A DNA stretch of 64,000 nt from Deltaproteobacteria bacterium (GTDB lineage: Bacteria > Myxococcota > Kuafuiibacteriia > Kuafuiibacteriales > Kuafuiibacteriaceae), in contig WYAZ01000059.1 in the NCBI GenBank assembly GCA_011526105.1, positions 92,737-156,736 of the forward strand, given 5' to 3'. Below, piece after piece: positions 9,295-16,955 of this stretch; positions within the stretch are counted from its first letter, which is position 1, and each line of letters begins with the position of its first letter. The position numbers and the translations under genes are program-made. The notes below the pieces were generated by a model. The model worked only from the letters and a program-made list of their open reading frames with translations, was not told where the DNA came from and did no database searches.

Positions 9295-10809
9295 TCATCG
9301 ACGCAAGCGCTTTTCGCGATTTCCCGCGCTGACCTGACCTTCGATGTGTTCGCTCCCCCAGCGACGCAAGTACGCGCGGAGGTCCAGCTTCCTGCGTGTG
9401 TTTTCCGAACTCATGTAGCGGACGGTTCCGAAGATGGGGCGCTCCGGGCCCCAGGCTCGGTCGTAGCGCCCCAGGACCCAGAAAATCCCGGAGTAGGAGT
9501 TGGGGTCGCGTCCGTCCAATGCGTACTTGTTGTTGAGTTCGATCATGGATGAGAGCGCGATCCTAGGATGATGACTCCACTCGAGTATCCTCTTGCCCCA
9601 CAACATCCGCAGGTAGTTGGGAATCCGTCCCTGCTCGCGAAGCTGCCTTTGGGCTGCGTTCCAGATGGGGTCGTGCGTCAAACTGGAGTCCAAAGCGGAG
9701 AGTTCGTAGAGGTGAGGCCGTGCGTCGCTCGCGTGGCGCTCCAGGGTGCGCAGGGCCCAGTCGGGCAGAGACTCGTAGTCGGTGTCGTTGGGTCGATGAG
9801 CCGAGAAGTTGAAGCCGAGTTCGCGCCAGGTCACGAGCTGATCGAGAAAGGCCTCGGCGGCCGCCGAGATGCCCCACCAACCCTCGCGGCTCCCATTCCG
9901 CTGAGCCGACAGTCGCGTCGGATCCCAGGCTTCGCGCTCGAGCACGCGCTTTAGAATCGCGTGGGCCGAGATGTGGCCGAAGTGCAGATAGGCAGAGAGT
10001 TCGCTCGTGCTCGAATCACTGGGTTGGTTGCGCTTCTTCGCGTACTCATCGAGTCCGTGTTCGGTGAACCGCCGCAGGCGAAGGCGTGCCTGCTTGGCGC
10101 CTCCTTCGAGCGAGGCTGGGGAAACGTCTCGCTCGAACTCGAGCTCGTCGAGCCACTTGTGTGTTCGGTCGAGTGGGGCACGCGGCCAACGGGTCTCTAT
10201 CGCCTCGAGATCGAAGTCGAGTCGAGGGAGCGACAGTCGGAGAAGTGGCCGCGGCGTGGGGGCAGCGAGGAGATGCTCACGGAGGGTCTTCTGCAGCTGC
10301 CGTCGAAACGCGTGCGCTGTCGGATACGCCCGGTCCGTAGCTCCAAGCGGAAGGAGACCGTTCGAGTCCACGGACTCGAGTTGCACATCGAGTTGTGCTG
10401 CTGCGGCCTCCACCATGCGCCGAATGAAGTCGATCGGGGACTCGTCGGTCACGATGGCAGCGGCGTTTGCGCTCAGGGCACGAAGCAGGCCTTTGGCCTC
10501 TCCTCTCTCGCGTTCCACGTAGGGGTAGTAGCTGAGGGCGGTTGGGGCTGCGTGCTCCGCTTGGACGCTCATCCCCTCCACCACGAACCGGTGTAGACGT
10601 CGGCTCGCCCAGGGATAGTCCAAGCGAAGCGCCTCGAGCACGAGGAGGGGCTTCTTTAGCGCCCGAGCCCGTTCGATCGCGCGGTCGAGCGCGAAGTTGT
10701 GTTCCAGTCTGCGCTGAGCCGTCATCCAGTAGAGCACGAAACTTCGATCGGGCCGCACGGGGGCCGCGTTTTCTCGCACGATACGCAGCTCTGGTACTCG
10801 GGACCTCAC
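9295..10809 (-). CDS. phr: Deoxyribodipyrimidine photolyase (class II type)
   Basis: Light-driven repair of cyclobutane pyrimidine dimers using FAD. The product is 504 residues from a GTG at 10809 that overlaps the TGA of the upstream gene (GTGA), which suits translational coupling; longer readings of the frame run inside that upstream gene. Class II signatures are clear in the C-terminal half: LHFGHISA, FLDQLVTWRELGFNF, YLRMLWGKRILEW, ELNNKYALDGRDPNSYSGI and FGTVRYMS. The N-terminal half carries the antenna-like Rossmann domain (FVLYWMTAQRRLEHNFAL). Class and FAD-site motifs are firm; which antenna chromophore is used cannot be read. Confidence 0.92.
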   Translation of the reverse strand: MRSRVPELRIVRENAAPVRPDRSFVLYWMTAQRRLEHNFALDRAIERARALKKPLLVLEALRLDYPWASRRLHRFVVEGMSVQAEHAAPTALSYYPYVERERGEAKGLLRALSANAAAIVTDESPIDFIRRMVEAAAAQLDVQLESVDSNGLLPLGATDRAYPTAHAFRRQLQKTLREHLLAAPTPRPLLRLSLPRLDFDLEAIETRWPRAPLDRTHKWLDELEFERDVSPASLEGGAKQARLRLRRFTEHGLDEYAKKRNQPSDSSTSELSAYLHFGHISAHAILKRVLEREAWDPTRLSAQRNGSREGWWGISAAAEAFLDQLVTWRELGFNFSAHRPNDTDYESLPDWALRTLERHASDARPHLYELSALDSSLTHDPIWNAAQRQLREQGRIPNYLRMLWGKRILEWSHHPRIALSSMIELNNKYALDGRDPNSYSGIFWVLGRYDRAWGPERPIFGTVRYMSSENTRRKLDLRAYLRRWGSEHIEGQVSAGNREKRLRR

Positions 10810-11723
10810 TGCACGGCCAATGCCTGGCGAAGGGCGCCGCTGACCTCCGAGTGCTCGAACTCGAAGCCGAGGCGACGAGCGACCGCCGGCGCCACGCGCT
10901 GACTGGACAATACCGCGGAGGCCGCTTCGCCGAGTGCGAGTGTCAGCGCAAACTTGGGTACATGCATGATCGCCGGCCGCCGCAGGGCTCTCGCAAGCGC
11001 GCGAGTGAACTGGCGGTTCGTCACCGGGTCCGGGCCGACGCCGTTGACCGCGCCGCGATAGCGGTCGTCCTCGAGCGTGGTTTGGATCAGTCGAACGAGG
11101 TCGTGGAGGTGAATCCAAGACATGTACTGCTCGCCGGATCCAAGGCGGCCCCCTAGGCCGAGTCTAAACGGCAAGCTCATCTGCTCGAGTGCACCGCCAC
11201 CCCGACCGAGCACGATGCCGGTTCGGAGAGAGACGACTCGGAGACCCAGTGCCTCGGCTTCGGTCGCCGCGCTCTCCCAATCTCGGCACAGGCCGGCCAA
11301 GAAGCCTGCGCCAGGGGTGCTCTCCTCCGTCAGCACCTCGTCTTTGCGATCTCCGTAGTAGCCGATCGCGCTTCCGGAGACGAGAAGCCTTGGCCGCCGC
11401 TTGGTGTCGGCGATGGCTCGGACGAGGTCCCGCGTGAGGGCGACGCGGCTCAGCTCGAATCGGCGCTTGCGGGCTTCAGTCCATCGGCCGAGAAAGAGGG
11501 GCTCTCCGGCGAGGTTGATGACGGCGCCCGTGCCTTCGAGCGCGCTCGAGATCGACTCCGTGCTCCCTGGGCTGGCCACGAAGAGCTCGGCCGAGCCCGG
11601 TAGCCTCCGCCGTGCGGATTCGGGGTCCCGGACCCAGGCGACGAGCTCGAAACCTGCGTCCGAGAGGCGTGCGCACAACGCGCGCCCAATGAATCCCGTG
11701 GCTCCCGTGACTAGAACTCTCAC
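10806..11723 (-). CDS. TIGR01777-type NAD-dependent epimerase/oxidoreductase
   Basis: A 305-residue extended short-chain-dehydrogenase-like protein of the TIGR01777 (YfcH) group. The nucleotide-binding GATGFIGRAL (residues 7-16) begins at once after the start. Family marks follow: INLAGEPLFLGRWTEARK, SGSAIGYYGDR, VSLRTGIVLGRGGGALEQM and SWIHLHDLVRLI. The usual catalytic YxxxK is replaced by the family's own arrangement. No substrate is established for this family. It is often found beside DNA photolyase or cell-division genes. Here it is first in a minus-strand run and its stop overlaps the photolyase start, so both are likely made from one message. Confidence 0.9.
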   Translation of the reverse strand: MRVLVTGATGFIGRALCARLSDAGFELVAWVRDPESARRRLPGSAELFVASPGSTESISSALEGTGAVINLAGEPLFLGRWTEARKRRFELSRVALTRDLVRAIADTKRRPRLLVSGSAIGYYGDRKDEVLTEESTPGAGFLAGLCRDWESAATEAEALGLRVVSLRTGIVLGRGGGALEQMSLPFRLGLGGRLGSGEQYMSWIHLHDLVRLIQTTLEDDRYRGAVNGVGPDPVTNRQFTRALARALRRPAIMHVPKFALTLALGEAASAVLSSQRVAPAVARRLGFEFEHSEVSGALRQALAVQ

Positions 11724-11844
11724 CCGCGAACAGCCTGTGTGGACGCCCGCTTGGGGTCAACCGGGGCATTGCCGACGGGTGCAGACTATGCGCAACTGAG
11801 GCTTACTGCGCACGGGCTGCCCGCGTCGAAATCCCGATCCCGAG

Positions 11845-11876
11845 CGCTCGGGCCCGGGCCGCGGCTGGCCCGAGCG
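11845..11876 (+). promoter_or_regulatory. GC-rich perfect inverted repeat in the leader of the universal stress gene
   Basis: A 10-bp perfect inverted repeat, cgctcgggcc and ggcccgagcg, separated by 12 nt. It lies 27 nt before the TTG start of the universal stress protein gene and just before its ribosome binding site. No T-run follows, so it is a poor intrinsic terminator. A leader hairpin or an operator is as likely. Confidence 0.4.
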
Positions 11877-11903
11877 TTGCACAATTCGAGGCAGGAGGCT
11901 CAC

Positions 11904-12827
11904 TTGCAGAAGTACAAGACCATCGTCGTCGGCACCGACCTCTCCCCCACCTCCGAAGCGGCGATCGAAGCGGCCGCTCGCCTGGCGGGCCCGCTTGGCG
12001 CGGAGCATGTGTATCTCATCCACGTCGTGGCGATGACGCCATCGTATTCGGTTCCGCCCTTCGTCTTGGATGAAGCGGAGCTTCGACGGCTCCAGGATCA
12101 GGCCAAGCAGCTCGCCGACCAGCGACTCGAAGCCAAACACCGGGTCCCGATGGGCGAAGCCAAGGTTCATCGCGAGGTGCGTTTTGGTATTCCGGCACGG
12201 GAACTCGCGACCGCGGCCGAAGCGGTCCACGCGGACCTCTTGATCGTTGCGACCCACGGTCATGGCGCGATTGGACGCGCGCTGCTCGGCAGCGTGGCGA
12301 GCAGCATCATCCGCGTGGCGCATTGCCCGGTGATGATCGTCTCCCCGGAGCGTGCCTTCACGGGAGATCAGACCACCGTGTTGACCGCGATCGACATGTC
12401 TCCCCCTTCGAGAAACATCCTCGAGCATGCGGCGCTCTTCGCGCGACTCACCCACAGCAAGCTCTGGGTGTCTTCGTACTACGAGCAGCCGGTTGTGCTT
12501 CCTGGGGACGGGGGGTTCCTTCCGCGGTACGTGGCTCCGGATGAGATCGAAGGCATGGCCGAAGAATACAGGAGTGCCGTCGAGAAGCTCGTGACGGAGG
12601 TCCGTCCGGCCGGCGTAGAGGCAGAGATCGAGGTCTCTGCGCGCGCCCCGGCCTCGATGTTTCTCTTGGAGCGGGCGAAGAACCTCGAGCCCGGGCTGAT
12701 CGTGATCGGCACCAGCGGGCGCAACGCCTGGAAGCGAATGCTCTTGGGCTCCACCGCGAGCAAGGTGGTGGCCGAGGCCGGCTGTCCCGTGCTGGTCGTG
12801 CCGTTCGACGCAGAGAAAAACGATTGA
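11904..12827 (+). CDS. Universal stress protein, tandem UspA domains
   Basis: A 307-residue protein made of two UspA domains, at about 3-145 and 155-305. The first has VVGTDLSPTSEAA and a nucleotide loop THGHGAIGRALLGSVAS whose leading Gly is Ala. The second has TAIDMSPPSR and GTSGRNAWKRMLLGSTAS, which fits the ATP-binding G-2x-G-9x-G(S/T) pattern fully. So the second half is the better candidate for nucleotide binding. I chose the TTG at 11904 because GGCAGGAGG sits 6 nt upstream and the domain begins two residues later; the frame stays open upstream but codes no recognisable sequence. The hibernation-factor gene follows 12 nt downstream, suggesting one stress operon. Confidence 0.88.
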   Translation: MQKYKTIVVGTDLSPTSEAAIEAAARLAGPLGAEHVYLIHVVAMTPSYSVPPFVLDEAELRRLQDQAKQLADQRLEAKHRVPMGEAKVHREVRFGIPARELATAAEAVHADLLIVATHGHGAIGRALLGSVASSIIRVAHCPVMIVSPERAFTGDQTTVLTAIDMSPPSRNILEHAALFARLTHSKLWVSSYYEQPVVLPGDGGFLPRYVAPDEIEGMAEEYRSAVEKLVTEVRPAGVEAEIEVSARAPASMFLLERAKNLEPGLIVIGTSGRNAWKRMLLGSTASKVVAEAGCPVLVVPFDAEKND

Positions 12828-12839
12828 AGGAGGAAGAAA

Positions 12840-13169
12840 ATGCTACATCCGGCTGAGATTGTGTTCCGAGGGATGGATCCCTCCTCGGCGGTCGAGGCGC
12901 GTATCCGGGAGAAGATCGAGTCACTCGAGAAGCTTTCGGAACGAATAGACCACTGTCGAGTGGTCTTCGACGCGCCACATCGATCGGGCGACAAGGGGTC
13001 CATGTTCACGGTATCGATCGAGATCGGCATACCGGGCGGAGAAATCGTGGTGAACCGAGAACACCACAAAGATCGGGCACACGAGGATGCGTTCGTCGCC
13101 ATTCGCGACGCCTTCAACGCTGCCCGCCGTCAGCTCCTCGAGCACATCGAGACCCACCGCGGACACTGA
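12840..13169 (+). CDS. hpf: HPF/RaiA family ribosome hibernation factor
   Basis: A 109-residue protein of the short HPF/YfiA/RaiA ribosome-binding family, which inactivates 70S ribosomes in stationary phase or stress. The N-terminal beta-alpha-beta-beta-beta-alpha pattern is visible: EIVFRGMDPSSAVEARIREKIESLEK, a strand around HCRVVFD, another around FTVSIEIGIPG, and the final helix HEDAFVAIRDAFNAARRQLLE. It is somewhat divergent and has no long C-terminal dimerisation domain. A strong Shine-Dalgarno (GAAGGAGGAAG) precedes the ATG. It is paired with a universal stress protein, which fits a stress role. Confidence 0.82.
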   Translation: MLHPAEIVFRGMDPSSAVEARIREKIESLEKLSERIDHCRVVFDAPHRSGDKGSMFTVSIEIGIPGGEIVVNREHHKDRAHEDAFVAIRDAFNAARRQLLEHIETHRGH

Positions 13170-13203
13170 CACGGCCCACCCGCGCACACGTCAATGCGCT
13201 CTC

Positions 13204-13407
13204 TCATTCAAAGGAGGTGCACCACCTGACGGTTGTGTTGGCGGGTGCGTCGCGGGTAGCGGCGAGGGTCGGTGAGCCGGTCGGCCGCTCGAGCCCGAAG
13301 TCAGGGGCACTTTCGTTGTTTTCGAAGCCTAGAGTCAGGGTCAGGGCGAAGAGCGGCGTGACGAGCCACCGGACCGTGACGAGATGATAGGCGGTCGAGG
13401 CGCCCAT
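13204..13407 (-). CDS. Possible small exported protein, unrecognised
   Basis: A 67-residue frame from an ATG at 13407 with GAGG about 8 nt upstream. It begins about 44 nt downstream of the stop of the 549-residue protein on the same strand. Residues 11-30 (around VRWLVTPLFALTLTLGF) are hydrophobic and could be a signal or membrane segment; the rest is polar with no motif. It is the only candidate in the otherwise empty 281-bp gap between 13170 and 13450. Expression is unproven and it may be chance. Confidence 0.28.
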   Translation of the reverse strand: MGASTAYHLVTVRWLVTPLFALTLTLGFENNESAPDFGLERPTGSPTLAATRDAPANTTVRWCTSFE

Positions 13408-13450
13408 GGCGATACCTCGAACTGGGCGGTGCCTGGCGAGCGAAGTCCGT

Positions 13451-15100
13451 TCAGTCCTGTTCCGAGTCGAAGAAAGCGGCGATGGGGGCCTCTGCGACGT
13501 CGTGCGCTTCCTCGCGATTCGCCGCTGGGAGCCGGCCCTCGTCCCCAAAGCCGTCATCCGAACCCGCAGGCGAAGGGTCGTCCGCGGCGAGGTGCTCCGG
13601 CCATCCGGCCTCGTCCAGTCCTGCCGCGCCGCTTCGGTAGAGCTTGTCGCCGGCGCCGGTCTTCTTGCGCTTGCCCTCGAGCTTTGCGGAGATCTCGGCG
13701 GCGGGGAGGCCGTAGATGCGCTCGGCGCGGAGGGCCAGCAGCTTCGCTACATGCGGGGACTTCGCGCTCGCGAGGTCCTTCCTCGCGTTTCGAAGGAAGG
13801 TGTTGAGGCTCGGCACGCGCTGCGTGGAGCGCTTCTTCGGCGCGGGCGCGGCCGGCGCAAACTCCGACCCGGGCACCGGCCCGATGATGTGCTCCTCCGG
13901 GATCTTGTCGCTCGGACGATCGGCAAACTGCTTCAGCACCGCGCGGTAGACGTAGCCTCGGGTCTTCTTCTTCCAGCCTCCGAGGATGGGCTGAATGGTG
14001 TTGTGGCTCGACGCATAACCCATCCGGCGAATCGTGCCCGCGACTAGAATGGCAAGCTGCCTCATGCTCGAGTCTGGGTTCTCGGTCAGCCACTCTCCGG
14101 CCATGGTGGCGATGGGCGCGCAGTCAACCCAGGCGAGGTCAATGTTCTTGGTGCCGTTCCAGGCGGTCGCCTCGAGCTCCTGCTCGAGCGATCGGCCCTC
14201 CGGGAGCGTGGTCTCGAGCAGGGCCTCCATCGCAGACATCAGGTCGCGTCGAATGCGCGGAGTCTTTCCGCCGATGGCGCGCTGCAGATGGGTGATACTC
14301 ATGTTCACGCCGTCTTCGGCCAGCGTCTCCTTCAAGAGCTGAGCGAGGCGCCGTGAAGAGCCTTCCTTGTGTTTGAGCTGCCACAGCCGACAGAGCTTCC
14401 GAAACTCGACCGAGCCGGTGAGTTCTCTGCCGTGAAGCGTGCCCCCGATGCGGTCCGACTGAGCGGATCGGAACGCCAGAGCCTCGGCCTCGGTGGAGAT
14501 GCCTCGAGGCGCGAGATACGAGAGCATCTGATCGAGCACCTCGCGACGCACGAGGTGACCCTTGCCGGCGAGCTTGCCCTGAATGGAGTCGAAGCTGAGC
14601 CGCACGCCGCGTTCGGCGAGGTCCTTTGAGAGGCGTCGGGCGAGCACCCGTTTTGAGCGACCTCGGTTGAAGTAGAGCCAGAGCTCGGTCAAGAGGGCGA
14701 GGCGTGTGATTGCGACGTAGCGGGAGCGGCGCTCTTCGGGCGCGAACTGATGACCCCTCGCCGCAAGCGCATCGAGAAGCGCTTGGTCAGAGCTGAAGCC
14801 CAGGTCTTCTCGCGCGAAGCGTCGCATTGTGTCTTCGACCTCGGGAGGGACGGTGGTCACGATGCCGAGGATCTGACGACGCACGGTGCGTACATGATAT
14901 TCGACGCCTTGAAGCGCGAGATGATTTGCGATCCTGCGAGCGAGGTTCTCGCGCGCGACATCGGGCCGGAGCTCCAGGTACAGGTGGGCGGTGGCGCGAA
15001 AGAAGTCGCCGGGGATGCGTGCGCGAGAGCCGTGGTTCCGGCGCCGTTCGGGTCGGTTCTGGGTATTCCGCTCGGGATTCGTCATAGTTGCTTCCTTCAC
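13451..15100 (-). CDS. Unknown protein with four copies of a ~100-residue helical module
   Basis: I recognise no family. The 549-residue product is soluble, basic for its first 400 residues and acidic at its tail. It shows four diverged copies of one module, spaced about 97-100 residues. Each has a core of the form L-A-x-x-h-x-x-x-L-x-x-x-G-h followed by a polar stretch and an Ile/Leu-Q segment: LARRIANHLALQGVEYHVRT (53-72), LARRLSKDLAERGVRLSFDS (153-172), LAQLLKETLAEDGVNMSITH (252-271) and LAILVAGTIRRMGYASSHNT (349-368). Each core is followed by a basic turn and a further helix, so a repeated helix-turn-helix-like DNA- or RNA-binding unit is plausible (inference). The tail from about 400 looks disordered. 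An alternative start is ATG at 15085. Confidence 0.72.
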   Translation of the reverse strand: MKEATMTNPERNTQNRPERRRNHGSRARIPGDFFRATAHLYLELRPDVARENLARRIANHLALQGVEYHVRTVRRQILGIVTTVPPEVEDTMRRFAREDLGFSSDQALLDALAARGHQFAPEERRSRYVAITRLALLTELWLYFNRGRSKRVLARRLSKDLAERGVRLSFDSIQGKLAGKGHLVRREVLDQMLSYLAPRGISTEAEALAFRSAQSDRIGGTLHGRELTGSVEFRKLCRLWQLKHKEGSSRRLAQLLKETLAEDGVNMSITHLQRAIGGKTPRIRRDLMSAMEALLETTLPEGRSLEQELEATAWNGTKNIDLAWVDCAPIATMAGEWLTENPDSSMRQLAILVAGTIRRMGYASSHNTIQPILGGWKKKTRGYVYRAVLKQFADRPSDKIPEEHIIGPVPGSEFAPAAPAPKKRSTQRVPSLNTFLRNARKDLASAKSPHVAKLLALRAERIYGLPAAEISAKLEGKRKKTGAGDKLYRSGAAGLDEAGWPEHLAADDPSPAGSDDGFGDEGRLPAANREEAHDVAEAPIAAFFDSEQD

Positions 15101-15144
15101 GCGGGATGAACCCTCCCGCTCTGCGTTCTATTTCCCCTTTGTGG

Positions 15145-15705
15145 CTAAATCAGTCCGAGCTCCAGGCGAGCCTCCTCGCTCATTCTGTCGCGGTCCCATG
15201 GAGGGTCGAGCACCAGATCGACCTCGATCTCGGACACGCCCGGGATCCGCTGGAGCTTGAGCTCCACATCCCGTTTCAAGACGTCGCCCATCCCGCACCC
15301 AGGTGCGGTCAAGGTCATGGCGACGCGCACGTGTTTTCCGGCCGGAGCGTCCGAGGTCTCGCACTCGTAGATGAGTCCAAGGTCGACGATGTTCACCGGG
15401 ATCTCCGGATCGAACACGGTCTTGAGCTGCGCCCAAACCTTGGCCTCGGAGAACGGGCCTTCCTCGATGCCCGGGGCGTCCGAACGCTCCGGTTCGAGCC
15501 CCAATGCGTCCGCGTCTTCGGCCGCAATCCTTGCCATGCCCCCGTAGGCACCTCGAACGGTGTAGCTGCCTCCCAGCTTTTGCATGATGTAGAGCTCGGC
15601 GCCCTGGCTGAGAGTGACGATCTCCCCGCTCGGGACCTCCACCGCGTTGACGTCGCGCACGAGTTCGAGCCGCTTGTTCAGCTGAGCTAACATATCGTCC
15701 ATCAC
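15145..15705 (-). CDS. sufT: Fe-S cluster assembly protein SufT
   Basis: A 186-residue protein. The N-terminal part (about 1-80) is the SufT-specific extension with SQGAELYIMQKLGGSYTV; the C-terminal part (about 85-180) is a MIP18/DUF59 domain with VFDPEIPVNIVDLGLIYE and the TAPGCGMG loop carrying the conserved Cys. SufT acts as an auxiliary maturation or carrier factor in Fe-S protein assembly. It is the last gene of the suf operon, its start overlapping the sufS stop by 4 nt. No sufE or sufU partner for SufS is visible in the window. Confidence 0.9.
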   Translation of the reverse strand: MMDDMLAQLNKRLELVRDVNAVEVPSGEIVTLSQGAELYIMQKLGGSYTVRGAYGGMARIAAEDADALGLEPERSDAPGIEEGPFSEAKVWAQLKTVFDPEIPVNIVDLGLIYECETSDAPAGKHVRVAMTLTAPGCGMGDVLKRDVELKLQRIPGVSEIEVDLVLDPPWDRDRMSEEARLELGLI

Positions 15706-16955
15706 CTCAACATCGCGAGCGCCTTATGTGTGGCGCGAATGAAGGTCTCGACCTCTGACATCGTGTTGTATGCAGCGAAAGAAGCTCGTGCCGTCGCGGT
15801 CGTCCCGAAGCGCTCCATGACGGGCATGGCGCAGTGGTGGCCGGTTCGAATGGCCACCCCCTGGCCGTCAAGGAGCGTCCCCAGATCATGCGCGTGGAAG
15901 CCGTCGATGAGAAAGGAGAGCACGGAGGCCTTCCGTTCCGCGGTGCCGACGATTCGAACGCCCGGGATCTCGGTGATGGCAGAGGTCGCAAGAGCGAGCA
16001 GGGTGTCTTCGTGTGCACCGAGCGATTCGATCCCAAACGACTCCACGAGCTCCAAAGCCGCACCCATGCCGACCACACCTTCGATGTTCGGGGTTCCGGC
16101 CTCAAACCTGTATGGGACGTCGTTGTACACGCTTCGGTCGAGCCGAACCTCCTTGATCATGTCTCCGCCGCCCTGCCATGGGGGCATCGATTCGAGCAGG
16201 TCCAGCTTGCCGTAGAGCGCGCCGACCCCGGTGGGGCCATAGACCTTGTGAGCGGAGAACGCGTAGAAGTCGGCGTCCATCGCGGACACGTCGACGGGGA
16301 GGTGCGAGGCCGCCTGAGCCCCGTCCACCAGCACCCTGGCCCCGACCGCGTGGGCCGCACGCACGAGCTCATCCACTGGGTTGATGGTGCCGAGCGCGTT
16401 CGACACATGGTTGACCGCCACGAGCTTCGTGGCTCGCGAGAGATGCGCATCCAGCAGGTCCATGCGGAGCTGGCCGCGGTCGTCCACCGGGAGCACCCGG
16501 AGCGTCGCGCCCTTCTCCTCGGTCAGCATCTGCCAGGGCACGATGTTCGAGTGATGCTCGAGGTGTGTGATGAGGACTTCGTCCCCGGGGCCGACGTTTC
16601 GTCGTCCCCAGCTTTGAGCCACGAGGTTGATGGCCTCGGTGGTGCCGCGGGTGAAGATGATCTCGCGCTCTGAGGCTGCGCCGATGAAGCGCCGAACGAT
16701 CTCGCGCACCGCCTCGAATCGCGCGCTCGCTTGCGCGGAGCGCTCGTGCACCCCGCGATGCACGTTGGCGCACAGCTCGGTTTGCATGAGACGAACCGCT
16801 TCGATGGCCTCTTTGGCGCGCTGGCTGGTGGCCGCGTTATCGAGGTAGACGAGGGGACGTCCATGGACCCGGCCCGCGAGGCCCGGGAAATGCTCACGGA
16901 AGCCGTCCACGTCGAGGCTCGATCGGTGGGGGCTCTGGACTGTGCTAGCCGACAT
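15702..16955 (-). CDS. sufS: SufS-type cysteine desulfurase
   Basis: A 417-residue group II PLP-dependent cysteine desulfurase that releases sulfur from L-cysteine for Fe-S clusters. The PLP lysine is K237 in SAHKVYGPTG; the persulfide-forming cysteine is C375 in RTGHHCAMP; the cofactor-contact histidine is in THLEHHSNIVPW. Length is that of SufS. The start overlaps the end of sufD by 11 nt, typical of a coupled operon. It usually needs a SufE or SufU sulfur acceptor, which must be encoded elsewhere if it is used here. Confidence 0.96.
   Translation of the reverse strand: MSASTVQSPHRSSLDVDGFREHFPGLAGRVHGRPLVYLDNAATSQRAKEAIEAVRLMQTELCANVHRGVHERSAQASARFEAVREIVRRFIGAASEREIIFTRGTTEAINLVAQSWGRRNVGPGDEVLITHLEHHSNIVPWQMLTEEKGATLRVLPVDDRGQLRMDLLDAHLSRATKLVAVNHVSNALGTINPVDELVRAAHAVGARVLVDGAQAASHLPVDVSAMDADFYAFSAHKVYGPTGVGALYGKLDLLESMPPWQGGGDMIKEVRLDRSVYNDVPYRFEAGTPNIEGVVGMGAALELVESFGIESLGAHEDTLLALATSAITEIPGVRIVGTAERKASVLSFLIDGFHAHDLGTLLDGQGVAIRTGHHCAMPVMERFGTTATARASFAAYNTMSEVETFIRATHKALAMLR

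Noticed and set aside
13207..13230. aaaggaggtgcaccacct in the gap after hpf, like the complement of a 16S rRNA 3' end
   Set aside because: Only the Shine-Dalgarno-like 10-mer matches; no rRNA sequence surrounds it, and the frames after it (from 13194 or 13215) are short and featureless.
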